A DNA stretch of 7,372 nt, taken from NCBI GenBank assembly GCA_007130025.1, contig SLTF01000209.1:1-7372 (forward strand). The letters are read 5' to 3'. This document shows, one piece after another, positions 5,202 to 7,372 of the stretch (the first letter of the stretch is position 1; each line of letters starts with the position of its first letter). The notes under the pieces were generated by a model. It made no database searches and was not told the DNA's origin. It saw only the letters and a list, made by a program, of their open reading frames with translations. The position numbers and the translations under genes are program-made. This DNA is from Spirochaetales bacterium. GTDB taxonomy: Bacteria; Spirochaetota; Spirochaetia; DSM-27196; PWMO01.

Positions 5202-7372
5202 TCAGAAAACGGCGACTTCGATCTTCTCCACCAGGTAGTGATAGGGCGTTTCGTTGATTTCGAACTGGCACTCTTCGCCCTGCTTGCGATTGTACAACTC
5301 GTTGCCCAGCGGGGAGAGATAGGAGATGATGCCGTTCTCCGGGTCCGACTCCCAGGGTCCCATGACGGTAAAGACGTCGGTTTCCTGGGTCTCGAGGTTT
5401 TTCAGGGTGACCGTCGTGCCGAAGGTCACCGACGAATCATCGACGTCGCTTCGACGGACAATCTGAGCGCGATCAAGCTCTTCCGTGAGCCGCGCCGCGG
5501 TACTGTTCAACATATCCTGACGCTCTTTGGCCGCCTTGTATTCCGCGTTTTCCCGAAGGTCTCCGTGCGACAGCGCTTCGGAGATCTCTTTTGAGTTATT
5601 GGGGACCTCCACTTCGTGGATGTGCTTGAGTTGCTTCTGCTTCTCTTCGTAACTTTTTGAGGTGACGATGAAACCGCGACTGACGACTTCCTTCTCCTGT
5701 CTGCCATAGAACCGGAACTCCGGGAAGCGGTCCAGAACCCGTTGTTTCAGCTCAATGACGAGCGAGGGGTCGAGTTCTTTGACGTCGCTGACCAGGTTGA
5801 ATATTCGCCCAACCGAGTCTTCGTCGGCTGCGTCGAGAAAGCGGGTGAGGTTTCCATCCTTGAACAGATAGGCGTGCACCTGCTTATTCAGCTTGCGGTT
5901 CTCGCTGACGTCTTTTCGACTGTCGATATCACGGGCGGTGAGATCAAGAATGTGGATAATGCCGATGAGAACCTTTTCATAGTCCACATCGAGATCTTTC
6001 ATCCAGGTGTCTGCCAGGCAGTTCCGAACCATCCAGACGAAGGCTTCACGCATGTCGCGGTAGTTCCCAAATACATCCGCGTGAATCCGTGCGAGCTCGG
6101 GGGTTTTCCCGTGGCGTTCGAGCTCACCGATGATATCGCGTGAAAGGTGGTTGGGGAACAGGCGCGTGAAATGGCGAGGCCAATCGGGGACGTTCTGCCG
6201 AACTTCCCTCAGGAACTGGCGGCGGAGCGTGTTCTCGTCGATTGCGCGAAACAGCTCATCCACGTTTTCGATCTGATCGAACAGGTTTCGGAAATCGAGG
6301 TCGATACCGGGATTGAGATAGGGGTAACGACGAACCACATCTTTTACCACCAGGAAACTCCCGATGACCAGTTCATTGACCGTAGTTGGGTTGCGCAGAT
6401 AGGCGACAAAGTAGTCAAACATCTCGCGAAAGAGATCGGAATCGGGACCGGTCTTTTCTTCCTTGTCGACGTGATCGATGTACTCGTAGAGCAGGCCTAC
6501 ACGGTCAAAGATGCCCTTGGCGGCCTTGAAAGAGTTATACACCTTTTCTTCGTAGGTTATGGGCTGCTCTCGAACCACATAGAAGTCCATGCGGTCGGAG
6601 AGGTTTCCAAACTGCTGATTGGTCTTCAGGATCTGCCGCGCTTTGGTGCTCCACGAAGACCATTCGCTGGCGGTGAGGATATGGGGTACCAGCTCTGCCT
6701 TGATTCGCTTCATGTCCGCAGCGTTGCCGCAACTTCTGATAACGGTGCGCAGGGCCCACGCGATATTGGTTTTGATTTTCTCTTTGAGCCGTTCTTTCTT
6801 GATGGCGCTTCGAAGCACCCAGATGTGTTCTTTCGGCAGGGTGTCGAGGGCGCTCACCGCCATTTTCAGGGACATCTGGTGGTCCCGCTTCCGGGCGAAG
6901 TCGATGGTGACGGTGTCGGCGTTGACCGCCTTGATCAGTCCCACCCCCCAGGCGCGATGAAACACAAAGCTGCCGGCATCAAAAGAGATATGCTTCTCGA
7001 AGTCGGAGATCGCGTCGTGGACGTTTCGCCAGCTCTGACTCAGGTTGGAAATTTTGATGAACTCTTCGAGTTGGCTGTGGGCTTCGTAGAGTTTTCGATA
7101 GCAATCCATGATCTCTTTACGAGCCCACGGATTCTTTGAGTCGTAAGCCAATACTCGCTTGAGAATATGTACCGCGCGGTCCCATTTCTCGGTTTTCTTG
7201 AAGTGCGGATACAGATCTTCCAGCAGTTGAACCGCGCGCTCTTCGCTCAGCGACTTGGCGATCTTGCTTTCCGCGTGGTAAAAGAACTCGGTCTCTTCGG
7301 GTGCGTACTGAATGAGACGGTGCCACACCTCCTTGACCGCGTTGAAGTTCTTCTTGGCGATATACCGATGGA
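5202..7372 (-). CDS. greA: Long GreA-type transcription elongation factor, 5' partial
   Basis: GreA enters the RNA polymerase secondary channel and triggers cleavage of backtracked transcripts. The frame is open to the right edge of the window, where the residues read HRYIAKKNFNAVKEVWHRL, so the start lies beyond it; the in-frame GTG at 7328 is probably internal. Numbering from that codon, TPR-like helices occupy about 36-85. A small beta domain follows at about 117-165 (FVFHRAWGVGLIKAV, then TIDFA), resembling CarD/TRCF RNA polymerase interaction domains. A long helical region of unknown role comes next, and the Gre module fills about 555-708. Its coiled-coil tip GDLRENAEYKAAKERQ (from 589) retains the two acidic residues, Asp590 and Glu593, equivalent to E. 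coli Asp41 and Glu44. The FKBP-like C-terminal domain contains the typical SPLGNEL motif. E. coli GreA is only about 158 residues; spirochaetes and chlamydiae have long forms of about 700-900. The gene converges on the plus-strand operon with 43 nt between them. Confidence 0.93.
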   Translation of the reverse strand, partial: HRYIAKKNFNAVKEVWHRLIQYAPEETEFFYHAESKIAKSLSEERAVQLLEDLYPHFKKTEKWDRAVHILKRVLAYDSKNPWARKEIMDCYRKLYEAHSQLEEFIKISNLSQSWRNVHDAISDFEKHISFDAGSFVFHRAWGVGLIKAVNADTVTIDFARKRDHQMSLKMAVSALDTLPKEHIWVLRSAIKKERLKEKIKTNIAWALRTVIRSCGNAADMKRIKAELVPHILTASEWSSWSTKARQILKTNQQFGNLSDRMDFYVVREQPITYEEKVYNSFKAAKGIFDRVGLLYEYIDHVDKEEKTGPDSDLFREMFDYFVAYLRNPTTVNELVIGSFLVVKDVVRRYPYLNPGIDLDFRNLFDQIENVDELFRAIDENTLRRQFLREVRQNVPDWPRHFTRLFPNHLSRDIIGELERHGKTPELARIHADVFGNYRDMREAFVWMVRNCLADTWMKDLDVDYEKVLIGIIHILDLTARDIDSRKDVSENRKLNKQVHAYLFKDGNLTRFLDAADEDSVGRIFNLVSDVKELDPSLVIELKQRVLDRFPEFRFYGRQEKEVVSRGFIVTSKSYEEKQKQLKHIHEVEVPNNSKEISEALSHGDLRENAEYKAAKERQDMLNSTAARLTEELDRAQIVRRSDVDDSSVTFGTTVTLKNLETQETDVFTVMGPWESDPENGIISYLSPLGNELYNRKQGEECQFEINETPYHYLVEKIEVAVF

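Noticed and set aside
6147..7139. A 330-codon open frame on the plus strand opposite greA, with a further 133-codon frame at 5742-6143 in the same register
   Set aside because: Its codons pair exactly with greA codons on the other strand, so a stop would need TTA, CTA or TCA in greA, which are rare in DNA of this base composition. The greA frame has clear family motifs; this one has none that I recognise.

Overview
The window looks like core, vertically inherited DNA from a spirochaete-type diderm bacterium of moderately high GC content. The best evidence is the last gene: a GreA domain at the C-terminus of a protein of more than 720 residues, an architecture known from Treponema and Borrelia and also from Chlamydia. 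The MurJ sequence supports this, with an N-terminal signature (VFNIPNNLRKLLAEGALSSA) that I associate with spirochaetes. I cannot name a genus or species. I see no mobile element, CRISPR array, tRNA or rRNA, and no obvious sign of recent transfer.

Layout: four genes run on the plus strand from the left edge to 5158, almost without gaps. They are a 5'-truncated LptF/LptG-family permease (1-975), tRNA-guanine transglycosylase Tgt (989-2128), lipid II flippase MurJ (2118-3680) and an exported HEAT-repeat protein (3680-5158). The junctions are a 13-nt gap, an 11-nt overlap and a 1-nt overlap (TAGTG), so this is very probably one operon with translational coupling. After 43 bases, a gene on the minus strand (5202 to beyond the right edge) converges on it. 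It encodes the long GreA-type protein, and its start lies outside the window.

Functionally the plus-strand cluster is mostly about the cell envelope. The permease belongs to the family that extracts lipopolysaccharide or other lipids from the inner membrane, MurJ flips the peptidoglycan precursor lipid II, and the HEAT protein has a signal peptide and should act outside the cytoplasm. Tgt, a queuosine tRNA-modification enzyme, sits among them. The exported HEAT protein coupled to murJ is the only gene of unknown function, and so the most likely place for something undescribed. The minus-strand protein would act on stalled RNA polymerase through its GreA coiled-coil tip. It carries a large N-terminal region with TPR-like helices and a small beta domain resembling CarD-type RNA polymerase interaction domains.

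Several long open frames lie opposite the real genes, but each is in exact codon register with the gene it opposes and is best explained as a shadow. Apart from the points in the findings, this is a conserved housekeeping region. I did not find a clearly novel system.
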